A stretch of 5,326 nt of DNA from Candidatus Dormiibacterota bacterium (GTDB lineage Bacteria; Chloroflexota; Dormibacteria; Aeolococcales; Bog-877), in assembly GCA_003132265.1 (NCBI GenBank), contig PKXE01000072.1, forward strand, positions 3,302 through 8,627, read 5' to 3'. Below the pieces are notes generated by a model that did no database searches, was not told the origin of the DNA, and saw only the letters and a program-made list of their open reading frames with translations. The position numbers and the translations under genes were made by a program. This document shows, piece by piece, positions 1 to 5,326 of this stretch (position 1 is its first letter; each line of letters opens with the position of its first letter).

Positions 1-835
1 CCTCGGGAGTGACACGCTCGGCGCGAAGGTCGGCTTCTTGGGCGCCTCTCGCGCTGTAGTTGAGAACTCTCGCTGGGGCCCGCTCATAGAGCAGAGGGAA
101 GGCGCGGGAGTCGTCTAGGTTGAGGACCGCGAAGCCACCAGCTGAGGCGGACCGGTCCAGCAGCGAGGCCTTGGCCTCAAAGTACGCCTCCCAGGTCTTG
201 TGGAAGTCCAGATGCTCGTGAGTGATGCTGGTATAGACCGCTCCCGCGAAGCAGATCTGGTCGAGCCGTCCGAGGGCCAATCCGTGCGAGGTCGCCTCCA
301 GGGCGATCGACTGGCAGCCTTGATCCACCATCCGCCGCATCCACGCCTGGAGATCGAGCGACTCCAAGGTGGTCTGGCGGCTGAGGTTGGGCTCGATCTG
401 GCTGCCCAGACGAAAGTCCACGGTGCTGAGGCTGCCCACCTTGCCCATGGCGGCGGAGAGCGCCGCGTGGAGCATGGTGGTGGTGGTGGTCTTGCCATCC
501 GTGCCGGTGATCCCCACGACTGGGACCAAGGTCGAGGGGTGACCGTAGAAGGTCGCCGCTAGCATCGCCAGAGCGGCCCTGGTGTCCGCGACCACGGCCA
601 GGCGACCTGGATCCACACCCGGCAGCTCGCGCTCGACCACCGCGACGACCGCGCCTTGGGCGAGAGCGGTCTTCACGAACTGGTGGCCATCTTGGTGCTG
701 ACCCGGGATCGCGACGAAGACGGTGCCCTCTCGGGCCTGCCTCGAGTCATAGGTGATCCCGATCACCTCGTTGTTCCGAGCCGGCTCCGGAACAGACGGC
801 AGCCCGAGCGCGGCTGCGAGCAGAGACCAGCGCAT
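1..835 (-). CDS. murE: MurE-type UDP-N-acetylmuramyl-tripeptide synthetase, N-terminal 278 residues (cut by window edge)
   Basis: MurE is the cytoplasmic ATP-dependent ligase that adds the third amino acid (meso-diaminopimelate or lysine) to UDP-MurNAc-L-Ala-D-Glu in peptidoglycan synthesis. Seen here: an N-terminal substrate-binding domain with TYDSR at residues 28-32 and a VFVAIPG segment at 39-45; the ATP-binding P-loop GTDGKTTT at 111-118; an EATSHGLALGRLD block at 180-192 (family version usually E-S-S-H-x-L); and TSITHEHLDFH at 202-212 (family version usually TNL-x-x-DHLD-[FY]-H), followed by an AYFEAKASL helix at 217-225. The C-terminal domain, with the DNPR-type motif that distinguishes diaminopimelate from lysine enzymes, lies outside the window, so substrate choice cannot be told. 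MurE is usually about 490-500 residues. The ATG at 835 was chosen because the family's start lies about 25-30 residues before TYDSR and no ATG, GTG or TTG occurs in frame for at least 100 bp upstream. No clear Shine-Dalgarno precedes it. It is transcribed divergently from the transport operon. Confidence 0.93.
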   Translation of the reverse strand, partial: MRWSLLAAALGLPSVPEPARNNEVIGITYDSRQAREGTVFVAIPGQHQDGHQFVKTALAQGAVVAVVERELPGVDPGRLAVVADTRAALAMLAATFYGHPSTLVPVVGITGTDGKTTTTTMLHAALSAAMGKVGSLSTVDFRLGSQIEPNLSRQTTLESLDLQAWMRRMVDQGCQSIALEATSHGLALGRLDQICFAGAVYTSITHEHLDFHKTWEAYFEAKASLLDRSASAGGFAVLNLDDSRAFPLLYERAPARVLNYSARGAQEADLRAERVTPE

Positions 836-966
836 GGCCCAAGCGTAGCTGTAGTTCGCGCGCGGGCTGCTGACGAGTGGCGGGAGGGCCGCCGAAGGCG
901 GGACGGACTCGGCGCCCCCTTCAGAGGTGCATCCGTTCGTTCGTGGATCACGTCCAAAGAGGGGGC

Positions 967-995
967 TTGCGGGACAGCCACGGGGTGCATACCCT
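967..995 (+). promoter_or_regulatory. Candidate sigma70-type promoter for the DUF1989/transport operon
   Basis: TTGCGG at 967-972 (-35-like) is separated by 17 bp from TACCCT at 990-995 (-10-like, keeping T1, A2 and T6). Transcription would then begin near 1002, inside the operator-like palindrome described separately. An overlapping AT-rich TATATC at 995-1000 is an alternative -10. The local AT richness in otherwise GC-rich DNA supports a promoter here, but both hexamers are imperfect and the assignment is by eye. Confidence 0.3.
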
Positions 996-1003
996 ATATC
1001 AAC

Positions 1004-1013
1004 TTGTATACAG
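1004..1013. promoter_or_regulatory. Operator-like palindrome TTGTATACAG (GntR/FadR-type)
   Basis: The 8-bp core TGTATACA (1005-1012) is a perfect inverted repeat and fits the T-n-GTA/TAC-n-A pattern known for FadR/FCD-class GntR repressors. It lies 32 bp before the DUF1989 start codon and would overlap the transcription start of the candidate promoter, the usual place for a repressor site. A weaker relative, GGTGCATACC at 984-993, has its centre exactly 20 bp (about two helical turns) upstream. No regulator gene is in the window, so the family assignment is an inference from the motif. Confidence 0.38.
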
Positions 1014-1033
1014 TCGCTCAACCCAGTGGGTCC

Positions 1034-1040
1034 GAGGAGG
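1034..1040 (+). promoter_or_regulatory. Shine-Dalgarno site GAGGAGG deciding the DUF1989 start
   Basis: GAGGAGG ends 4 bp before ATG 1045 and 1 bp before the alternative GTG 1042. It favours ATG 1045 over the longer in-frame extension that begins at 877, which has no family resemblance. Confidence 0.7.
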
Positions 1041-1044
1041 GGTG

Positions 1045-1659
1045 ATGGCCGAGTCCGCACAGAGTCAGGAAGTCGTGATCCCCGGCGGCGATGGGGCCGC
1101 CTTGGTGGCCCGGGCCGGCCAGCTCTTGGAGATCATCGACGTGGAGGGCGAGCAGGTAGCAGACTTCATCGCCTTCTCGGAGCGAAGTCAGAGCGAGTGG
1201 CTTTCCACCACCCACACCCGATCGACCACGCTGCGCCTGAACATCGAGGTGGGCGACATCCTCCAGAGCAACTGGCGCAATTCCATGTTTGAGGTGGTTC
1301 AGGACGACGTAGGGACTCACGACGTGATCACCTCCATGTGCGATGCCCGCCGCTACACCATCGACTACGGGGTGACCGGCCACCGCAGCTGCCGCACTAA
1401 TCTCACCCAGGCGTTCGAGCCCTGGGGAATCGCCGATTGGCAGATCCCCGACCCCTTCAACCTCTTTCAGAACGCGCCCATCAGGCCCGATCGCACCTTC
1501 GGTAATGAGCGACCTACCAGCCGACCCGGGGACAAGATCGTGCTGAGAGTGCTGATGGATGTCCTGGTGGGGGTCTCGGCCTGCCCGCAGGACCTCAACC
1601 CCTGCAACGGATACGCGCCTAGCCCGATCCGCGTCAGACTCGACGGCCAAGCTACCTAG
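1045..1659 (+). CDS. DUF1989 (urea carboxylase-associated) family protein
   Basis: This is a 204-residue protein of the DUF1989 family (PF09347), full length for a single-domain member. Visible landmarks are V-I-P-G-G near 10-15, a DVEGEQVADF block at 32-41, HTRST at 57-61, THD at 91-93 with Cys99 (the family's HD...CS region), a CRTNL block at 116-120, NLFQNAPI at 139-146, and the C-terminal signature MDVLVGVSACPQ followed by NPCNGYAPSPI (171-195) with Cys180 and Cys187. His and Cys residues at such positions are thought to hold a metal, usually zinc. Known members include the two subunits of carboxyguanidine deiminase in guanidine degradation (formerly urea carboxylase-associated proteins 1 and 2); many single members have no proven reaction. 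Here there is one copy and no urea carboxylase in the window, so the reaction is unknown; hydrolysis or deamination of an amidino/ureido compound is only a guess. It is the first gene of the operon, and its stop overlaps the next gene's ribosome-binding site. Confidence 0.9.
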   Translation: MAESAQSQEVVIPGGDGAALVARAGQLLEIIDVEGEQVADFIAFSERSQSEWLSTTHTRSTTLRLNIEVGDILQSNWRNSMFEVVQDDVGTHDVITSMCDARRYTIDYGVTGHRSCRTNLTQAFEPWGIADWQIPDPFNLFQNAPIRPDRTFGNERPTSRPGDKIVLRVLMDVLVGVSACPQDLNPCNGYAPSPIRVRLDGQAT

Positions 1660-1663
1660 GAGG
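1658..1663 (+). promoter_or_regulatory. Shine-Dalgarno AGGAGG overlapping the DUF1989 stop
   Basis: AGGAGG shares its first two bases with the TAG stop of the preceding gene (1657-1659), pointing to translational coupling. The spacing is 1 bp to ATG 1665 and 4 bp to ATG 1668, which favours 1668 as the real start of the Rid gene. Confidence 0.7.
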
Positions 1664-1667
1664 GATG

Positions 1668-2126
1668 ATGGAAAGACTAAGAATCAGGCGTCCGGACTTG
1701 CTGCCGGAGCCGATCAGCCACTACACCGACGCCGTCGCCGCCGACAATCTCGTATTCGTCTCCGGCATACTCCCCGTCGACCCCGATGGGAACATCGTCG
1801 GGGTCGGCGACGTGGTCCGGCAGACCGAGCAGATCTTCCACAACATCGAAGTGCTCCTCGACGCTGCGGGAGCCACCTTCGACGACGTGGTCAAGGTCAG
1901 CCTGTTCTTGCTGCGAATGGGCGATCGAGAAGCGATCAACACGGTCCGGCAGCGGGTCTTCGGCGTTTCGCGGCCCGCCAGCACATTGGTCGAGGTGTCG
2001 GCGCTGGCTCTGCCCGACGCCCTGCTTGAGGTGGAGACGATCGCAGTCATTGATCGGGCATCTGCTGGCGGCGCTGGCAGAACCCACGGTAGAGCGGCAG
2101 CCCAAGTTCCTGGAGGCACGGGATGA
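1668..2126 (+). CDS. Rid family (YjgF/YER057c/UK114) protein lacking the catalytic arginine
   Basis: This is a 152-residue protein of the Rid family, which forms trimers in the cytoplasm; archetypal RidA hydrolyses reactive enamines/imines released by pyridoxal-phosphate enzymes. Seen here: the FVSGILPVDPDG block (30-41; RidA has ITSGQIPVNPKTG), a QTEQIFHNIEVLLDAAGA helix (52-69), DDVVKVSLFL (72-81), and the C-terminal PASTLVEV...LLEVETIAV. Aligned by eye with E. coli RidA, Tyr19, Asn91 and Glu121 match the pocket residues Tyr17, Asn88 and Glu120, but Ser105 stands where RidA has Arg105, which binds the substrate carboxylate. Imine deaminase activity of the classic kind is therefore doubtful; this fits the Arg-less Rid subgroups, whose roles are mostly unknown. 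A tail of about 24 residues rich in Gly, Ala and Arg follows the usual end. ATG 1665 is a possible start one codon earlier. The stop overlaps the next start as ATGA. Confidence 0.9.
   Translation: MERLRIRRPDLLPEPISHYTDAVAADNLVFVSGILPVDPDGNIVGVGDVVRQTEQIFHNIEVLLDAAGATFDDVVKVSLFLLRMGDREAINTVRQRVFGVSRPASTLVEVSALALPDALLEVETIAVIDRASAGGAGRTHGRAAAQVPGGTG
2112..2116 (+). promoter_or_regulatory. Shine-Dalgarno GGAGG for the binding-protein gene, inside the Rid gene
   Basis: GGAGG lies 6 bp before ATG 2123 and within the last codons of the Rid gene. It supports the ATGA overlap start, which is also the start that gives a proper signal peptide. Confidence 0.65.
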
Positions 2127-3394
2127 GACGAAGCATCGTCGCCCTGGCGCTGGCAGCGAGTGTTGCGAGTATGGCCGGGGGTGTGACGGCCCAAGCCGCG
2201 GCCGGGTCCGCACCCCTCGTGGTGGGTGAATTCGCCCCCTTCTCCGGCGCTGATGCAGTCTTCGGACCAGAGATGGCGGGTGGTTGCATTCCCGCGGTGC
2301 GGGCAATCAATGCTGACGGCGGCGTGCTCGGCCACACCATGAGTTGCGTGGAAGAGGACACTCGTGGTGATCCGGCGGACGCCGTGCCCGCAGCGGACAA
2401 GATGATCGCCTCGGTGACCAATCTGGTTGGTGCCCTGGGGCCCAGTTCCGACGAGGCACTGCCAACCGTACCGATCCTGAACCAGGCGAAGGTGCCCATG
2501 TTCGTGGAAACCGGACAGGCCGCCTTCGACCACACCACCGCCGCGTACTTTTGGCGCATCACTCCGGCTGACGACGTGAAGGGATTCGCCCTGGCCTTGT
2601 GGGCCCACCGGGCTGGCTACACCCGGGCCGCGGCAGTCTTCGGGAGTGATGTCGGCTCCCAGTCCGATGTTCCGACGCTGCTCACCGCTTGGAAGCGGCT
2701 GGGCGGAACGATGGTCGCCAACCAGCGCATCGCCCTCGACTCCAGTTCCTACGAGACCGAGGTCGAGCAGTTGGTCCAGTCTCGTCCGCAGGTCATCTTC
2801 ACTGAGGTCGATCCGCAAACCGGGTCCACCTACTTCAGCGAGTTGCAGCAGCTCCACGGCCTGATTCCGATCATCGGCACCGAGATCAGCTTGGAAGCTC
2901 CTTGGTTGAAGGCCGTCTCCGGAGCACTGGGGGCCGGTCCAACTGCCAAGTACATCGAGGGAATGCAACCTTATGCACCACCCTCCGGGCCCGCCTGGAA
3001 GGTGTACAACAAGACTTTGCGGGCCTCCTCATCGCAGGTGCCTCAACCCGCCCAATGGTCCGCCGACCCCTACTCGATGACCTTCTACGATGCGGTCAAT
3101 GTCATGGCTCTGGCCATGCTCGACGGCCACTCCACCTCCCGGTCGGTGGAGAATCGCTACATCAGCACTGTCACCGCTCCCGGCGCGGGCAAGACGATCG
3201 TGTACTCGTTTGCGGCCGGAAAGGCGGCGCTCGCCGCTGGCCACAAGATCCAGTACGTGGGCGCCGGTGGACCGATCATCTTCAACAAGTGGCACAACTC
3301 GACCGGAGCCTTTGAGGCGGCCAAGTTCATCAACCACCATCTGAAGTTGGTGGGCTCGGTCTCAGCCCAAAAGATCGCATCTCTCAGCCACTAG
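2123..3394 (+). CDS. Extracellular substrate-binding protein of a branched-chain amino acid/urea-type ABC transporter
   Basis: This 423-residue type I periplasmic binding protein (Peripla_BP_6, LivJ-like) captures the substrate outside the membrane and delivers it to the LivH/LivM permease encoded next. Residues 1-25 form a Sec signal peptide: Arg2-Arg3, a hydrophobic core at 5-21, and a likely cut after AQA at 23-25. There is no Cys near the cut, so it is not a lipoprotein. The mature protein begins LVVGEFAPFSG (32-42), then the family's AINADGGVLG (61-70) and EDTRGDPADA (78-87), a GALGPSSD binding-loop region (103-110; usually GP-x-S), and FWRITPADD (143-151). Cys55 and Cys75 are the only cysteines and probably form a disulfide like the one known in LivJ. 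The specificity cannot be read; the family binds branched-chain amino acids, other amino acids, urea and short amides. The two upstream enzymes suggest a nitrogen compound. A 54-bp gap separates it from livH. Confidence 0.92.
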   Translation: MRRSIVALALAASVASMAGGVTAQAAAGSAPLVVGEFAPFSGADAVFGPEMAGGCIPAVRAINADGGVLGHTMSCVEEDTRGDPADAVPAADKMIASVTNLVGALGPSSDEALPTVPILNQAKVPMFVETGQAAFDHTTAAYFWRITPADDVKGFALALWAHRAGYTRAAAVFGSDVGSQSDVPTLLTAWKRLGGTMVANQRIALDSSSYETEVEQLVQSRPQVIFTEVDPQTGSTYFSELQQLHGLIPIIGTEISLEAPWLKAVSGALGAGPTAKYIEGMQPYAPPSGPAWKVYNKTLRASSSQVPQPAQWSADPYSMTFYDAVNVMALAMLDGHSTSRSVENRYISTVTAPGAGKTIVYSFAAGKAALAAGHKIQYVGAGGPIIFNKWHNSTGAFEAAKFINHHLKLVGSVSAQKIASLSH

Positions 3395-3434
3395 CCGAGT
3401 GACCCCACAACCTACCGACCTACGATCGACCGGC

Positions 3435-3446
3435 AGGCAGGTGCCT
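3435..3446 (+). repeat. Small inverted repeat in the livH leader
   Basis: AGGCAGGTGCCT has 4-bp arms (AGGC/GCCT, extendable by A-T around a tight loop) and ends 2 bp before the GTG start of livH. With C3434 bulged, three more pairs (3431-3433 with 3447-3449) could extend the stem into the start codon. It sits where a Shine-Dalgarno should be, and there is no T-run, so it is not a terminator. It could dampen translation of livH relative to the binding protein, but a stem this short may be chance. Confidence 0.25.
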
Positions 3447-3448
3447 CC

Positions 3449-4336
3449 GTGAGCCTGCTCTTGCCGGCGATCGGGTTCGGTGTCGTCACGGCGTCGATCC
3501 TGGCCCTGGCGGGGGTCGGTTTCACCCTCCAGTTCGGGGTCACCAACATCCTCAACTTGAGCTACGGGTCGATCATGACCGGGGCCGCGTTCGTCGCTCT
3601 TTTGGTGAGCCAGCAGGGGTTCAGCGTCTGGCTAGCGGTTGCCGCCGGCGGGGTCTTCGGCGCCATCTTTTCGGTGGCGCTAAACCGCGGCGTTTACACC
3701 CCCTTCATTCGCCGGGGCACCCGGCTTTTCGGCATGATCATCGTCACCATCTCAGTCGCCCTGGTCGTCCAGTACGCAATCCAGGCCATCTGGGGCGCGA
3801 GCTTCTTCAGCCTTTCAGGTCTGCATAGCCCGAGCATCCATCTGGGAGATTTCGCGTTCACCCAGATTCAGCTCGGGATCGTCGGGCTAGGCCTGGGGGC
3901 GATGGTGGCGGTCCACCTTCTGCTGCGCTTCACCACGTTGGGCAAGGCGATGAGAGCCACCGCGACCAATCCCGAGCTAGCGCGCAACTGTGGCGTCGCC
4001 ACCGATCGGGTGATCGACATCGCCTGGGCCATCTCCGGAGGTCTGTGCGGGCTGGCCGGGGTAGTCCTGGTGATGAACGTCACCGCCTTCACGCCAGCTA
4101 CCGGCGGTGAGTTCCTCATCCCCATCATCGCGGTAGCAGTGCTGGGCGGTATCGGCCAAGCCTATGGCGCCATGTTGGGGGCTCTGATCGTGGGTATCAC
4201 CAGCGAATTGGCCGCCGCGTTGATTAGTCCCGATTACAAGGACGTAGTGGCGTTCGTCATCCTGATCGCGGTCCTGCTAGTGCGCCCCAAGGGCATCCTG
4301 TCCGAGATCGCTGCCGCGAAGGAGGTGGCCGCTTGA
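3449..4336 (+). CDS. livH: LivH-type ABC transporter permease
   Basis: This 295-residue integral membrane protein is one of the two permease subunits of a HAAT-family (branched-chain amino acid/urea) importer, and should pair with the LivM-type subunit encoded next. It is strongly hydrophobic with about eight membrane segments, starting with residues 4-28. Family landmarks are the GVTNILNLSYGSIMTGAA block (30-47; LivH has ...N.AHG...M.GA), GKAMRATATNPELARNCGV (165-183), the cytoplasmic loop that contacts the ATPase, followed by SGGLCGLAGVVL (196-207), and VLGGIGQAYGAMLGALIVG (231-249). The C-terminal LLVRPKGIL (276-284) closes the last segment as is usual. Length is normal for the family. The GTG start at 3449 lies right at the family's expected N-terminus; the Shine-Dalgarno is poor (AGG repeats within the inverted repeat upstream). 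Its stop overlaps the livM start. The symbol denotes the family, not proven leucine transport. Confidence 0.93.
   Translation: MSLLLPAIGFGVVTASILALAGVGFTLQFGVTNILNLSYGSIMTGAAFVALLVSQQGFSVWLAVAAGGVFGAIFSVALNRGVYTPFIRRGTRLFGMIIVTISVALVVQYAIQAIWGASFFSLSGLHSPSIHLGDFAFTQIQLGIVGLGLGAMVAVHLLLRFTTLGKAMRATATNPELARNCGVATDRVIDIAWAISGGLCGLAGVVLVMNVTAFTPATGGEFLIPIIAVAVLGGIGQAYGAMLGALIVGITSELAAALISPDYKDVVAFVILIAVLLVRPKGILSEIAAAKEVAA
4319..4326 (+). promoter_or_regulatory. Strong Shine-Dalgarno AAGGAGGT supporting a TTG start for livM
   Basis: AAGGAGGT matches the anti-Shine-Dalgarno of 16S rRNA fully and ends 6 bp before TTG 4333. It lies within the last codons of livH. It is the best ribosome-binding site in the window and serves the rarest start codon, which settles the livM start. 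Confidence 0.8.
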
Positions 4337-5326
4337 GCGTCGCCTGGCAGTTCTACGTCTCCTCAGTACTGATCTATCTGGGCGTCGACATCATGGCCTG
4401 CTGGGGCTTGAACATCCAGTTTGGCTACGCAGGGCTGGTGAATTTCTCCTTCATCATCTTCCAGGCTGCGGGCGCCTACACCGCTGCCGTGCTCACCCTC
4501 GGCCACGCCACCCCGGGTGGTATTCAAGAGTACGTGGGAGGCGCTCACTGGCCATTCCCCCTGCCGATCCTGGCTGCGGGATTAGTGGGTGGGCTCCTCG
4601 CCGCCGTGGTTGGAGCCATCGGCCTGCGCAGGCTGCGCAGCGACTACGAGGCAATGGTGATGCTGGTCGTGTCATTGATCGCCACCAGCATCGCGACCAA
4701 TGAGACTGGACTGGTCAACGGAGCCAACGGGCTGGACCTGGTCCCCAAGCCCCTGGTCGGCGCCTTGCACCTGTCCGCGATCTCGTACCAGTGGTTCTAT
4801 GTCGGCGTCACCGCAGTCGTCTGCTTGCTCATCTACTGGGTGGTGCGCTCCGTCACCGGGTCGCCGCTGGGGCGAAGTCTTCGCGCCACGCGCGAGAGCG
4901 AGCGGGCCGCTGCGGCGCTGGGGCGCAACGTCACCGGCTTGCGCCTGCTCGCCTTCGTCTTGGGCGGCGCGATTGCCGGTGTCAGCGGTGCCATCCTGGT
5001 GATGTTCATCTCCGCCTGGTCACCGGGCAGCTGGCTTTATCCCGAGACCTTCGTGTACTTCACGGCCCTGATCGTGGGTGGTTCAGGCAACAACCTGGGA
5101 GCCGTGGTAGGCGCACTGCTGGTCCCAGTGGCCTTCTTGGAGGCGACCCGCTTCCTGCCTGCGTTTGGGCCTCCTGGTCTCATCGATTCGTTGCAGTGGA
5201 TCGCCATCGGGGCGCTGGCCTTGGTCTTCCTTTGGTTCTGGCCCCGAGGCCTCATTCCAGAGCGTCGACGGCGGTTCGCTCGCGCCGGACCACCAAGCGG
5301 CCCACCGCCGGCGGCCGCTCCCGAGG
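4333..5326 (+). CDS. livM: LivM-type ABC transporter permease (runs off the right edge)
   Basis: This is the second permease subunit of the HAAT-type importer; 331 residues are visible with no stop, so only a short C-terminal tail is probably missing. Landmarks are LNIQFGYAGLVNFS (26-39; LivM has LN...GYAGQ.S.G), LRRLRSDYEAMVML (98-111; LivM has LRLRGDY.A..TL), TGLVNGANGL (125-134; LivM has TGG.NGL), GRSLRATRESERAAAALGRNV (180-200), the loop that docks the ATPase, LAFVLGGAIAGVSGAIL (206-222), and LIVGGSGNNLGAVVGALL (246-263), followed by RGLIPE (305-310). About eight to ten membrane segments are evident. The tail after 310 is basic and then rich in Pro and Ala. The start is TTG 4333, overlapping the livH stop as TTGA. 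ATPase genes of the LivG/LivF type should follow beyond the window. Substrate specificity cannot be told from this subunit. Confidence 0.92.
   Translation, partial: MSVAWQFYVSSVLIYLGVDIMACWGLNIQFGYAGLVNFSFIIFQAAGAYTAAVLTLGHATPGGIQEYVGGAHWPFPLPILAAGLVGGLLAAVVGAIGLRRLRSDYEAMVMLVVSLIATSIATNETGLVNGANGLDLVPKPLVGALHLSAISYQWFYVGVTAVVCLLIYWVVRSVTGSPLGRSLRATRESERAAAALGRNVTGLRLLAFVLGGAIAGVSGAILVMFISAWSPGSWLYPETFVYFTALIVGGSGNNLGAVVGALLVPVAFLEATRFLPAFGPPGLIDSLQWIAIGALALVFLWFWPRGLIPERRRRFARAGPPSGPPPAAAPE

Noticed and set aside
476..490. (GGT)5 triplet repeat within murE
   Set aside because: It encodes five threonines directly after the P-loop lysine, where Thr-rich sequence is normal for Mur ligases, so it is explained by coding need and not a phase-variable repeat.
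836..960. Promoter for murE on the minus strand
   Set aside because: TTGGAC (957-952) has no acceptable -10 at the right distance, and no other convincing pair was seen by eye; murE may also start from signals not recognisable here.
877..1044. Possible 56-residue N-terminal extension of the DUF1989 protein
   Set aside because: The extension is unlike the family, crosses the candidate promoter and operator, and a good Shine-Dalgarno points to ATG 1045.
1018..1650. 210-codon open frame on the minus strand
   Set aside because: It mirrors the DUF1989 gene in codon register, has no recognisable domain, and is explained by GC-rich third positions.
1721..2968. 415-codon open frame on the minus strand
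   Set aside because: It lies opposite the Rid and binding-protein genes, which have clear families. Its translation shows no recognisable domain, and long antisense frames are common in GC-rich coding DNA.
3395..3448. Terminator between the binding protein and livH
   Set aside because: There is no stable GC stem followed by a T-run; the only inverted repeat is short and sits at the livH start.
1..5326. Mobile elements, CRISPR arrays, tRNA or rRNA genes
   Set aside because: No transposase, regular direct repeats, terminal inverted repeats or structured RNA signatures were seen; nearly all of the window is explained by six protein genes.

Overview
The window is GC-rich bacterial DNA with dense gene packing and ATG, GTG and TTG starts. 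It comes from an ordinary chromosome-like setting: a cell-wall gene reads leftwards, and a catabolic/transport operon reads rightwards from a shared 209-bp gap. The lineage cannot be fixed from this alone. The MurE sequence (LEATSHGL, TSITHEHLDFH) resembles, from memory, MurE of Chloroflexota or deep-branching Actinomycetota. This is an inference, not a placement.

Layout. Positions 1-835 (minus strand) hold the first 278 residues of a MurE-type UDP-N-acetylmuramyl-tripeptide synthetase; its C-terminal part lies off the left edge. Positions 836-1044 are the divergent intergenic region. It carries a perfect 8-bp palindrome (TGTATACA) of the type bound by FadR/FCD-class GntR regulators, a related weaker element centred 20 bp upstream, and a plausible promoter. 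Positions 1045-5326 (plus strand) form one operon: a DUF1989 protein (urea carboxylase-associated family), a Rid-family protein, a type I periplasmic binding protein, and LivH-type and LivM-type permease subunits. LivM runs to the right edge. The ATPase subunits (LivG and LivF types) would be expected just downstream but are not in the window.

How the genes fit together. The first two enzymes are tightly linked to the transporter: the RidA ribosome-binding site overlaps the DUF1989 stop, RidA and the binding protein overlap as ATGA, and livH and livM overlap as TTGA. The transporter is in the branched-chain amino acid/urea/amide (HAAT) family, and DUF1989 proteins are known from carboxyguanidine deiminase, so the likely theme is import and breakdown of a small nitrogen compound such as a ureido, guanidino, amide or amino-acid-like molecule. 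The exact substrate is not readable from the sequence. The most interesting points are the unassigned DUF1989 + Rid + Liv-type transporter module, a Rid protein with Ser in place of the catalytic Arg, and the paired operator-like sites upstream.
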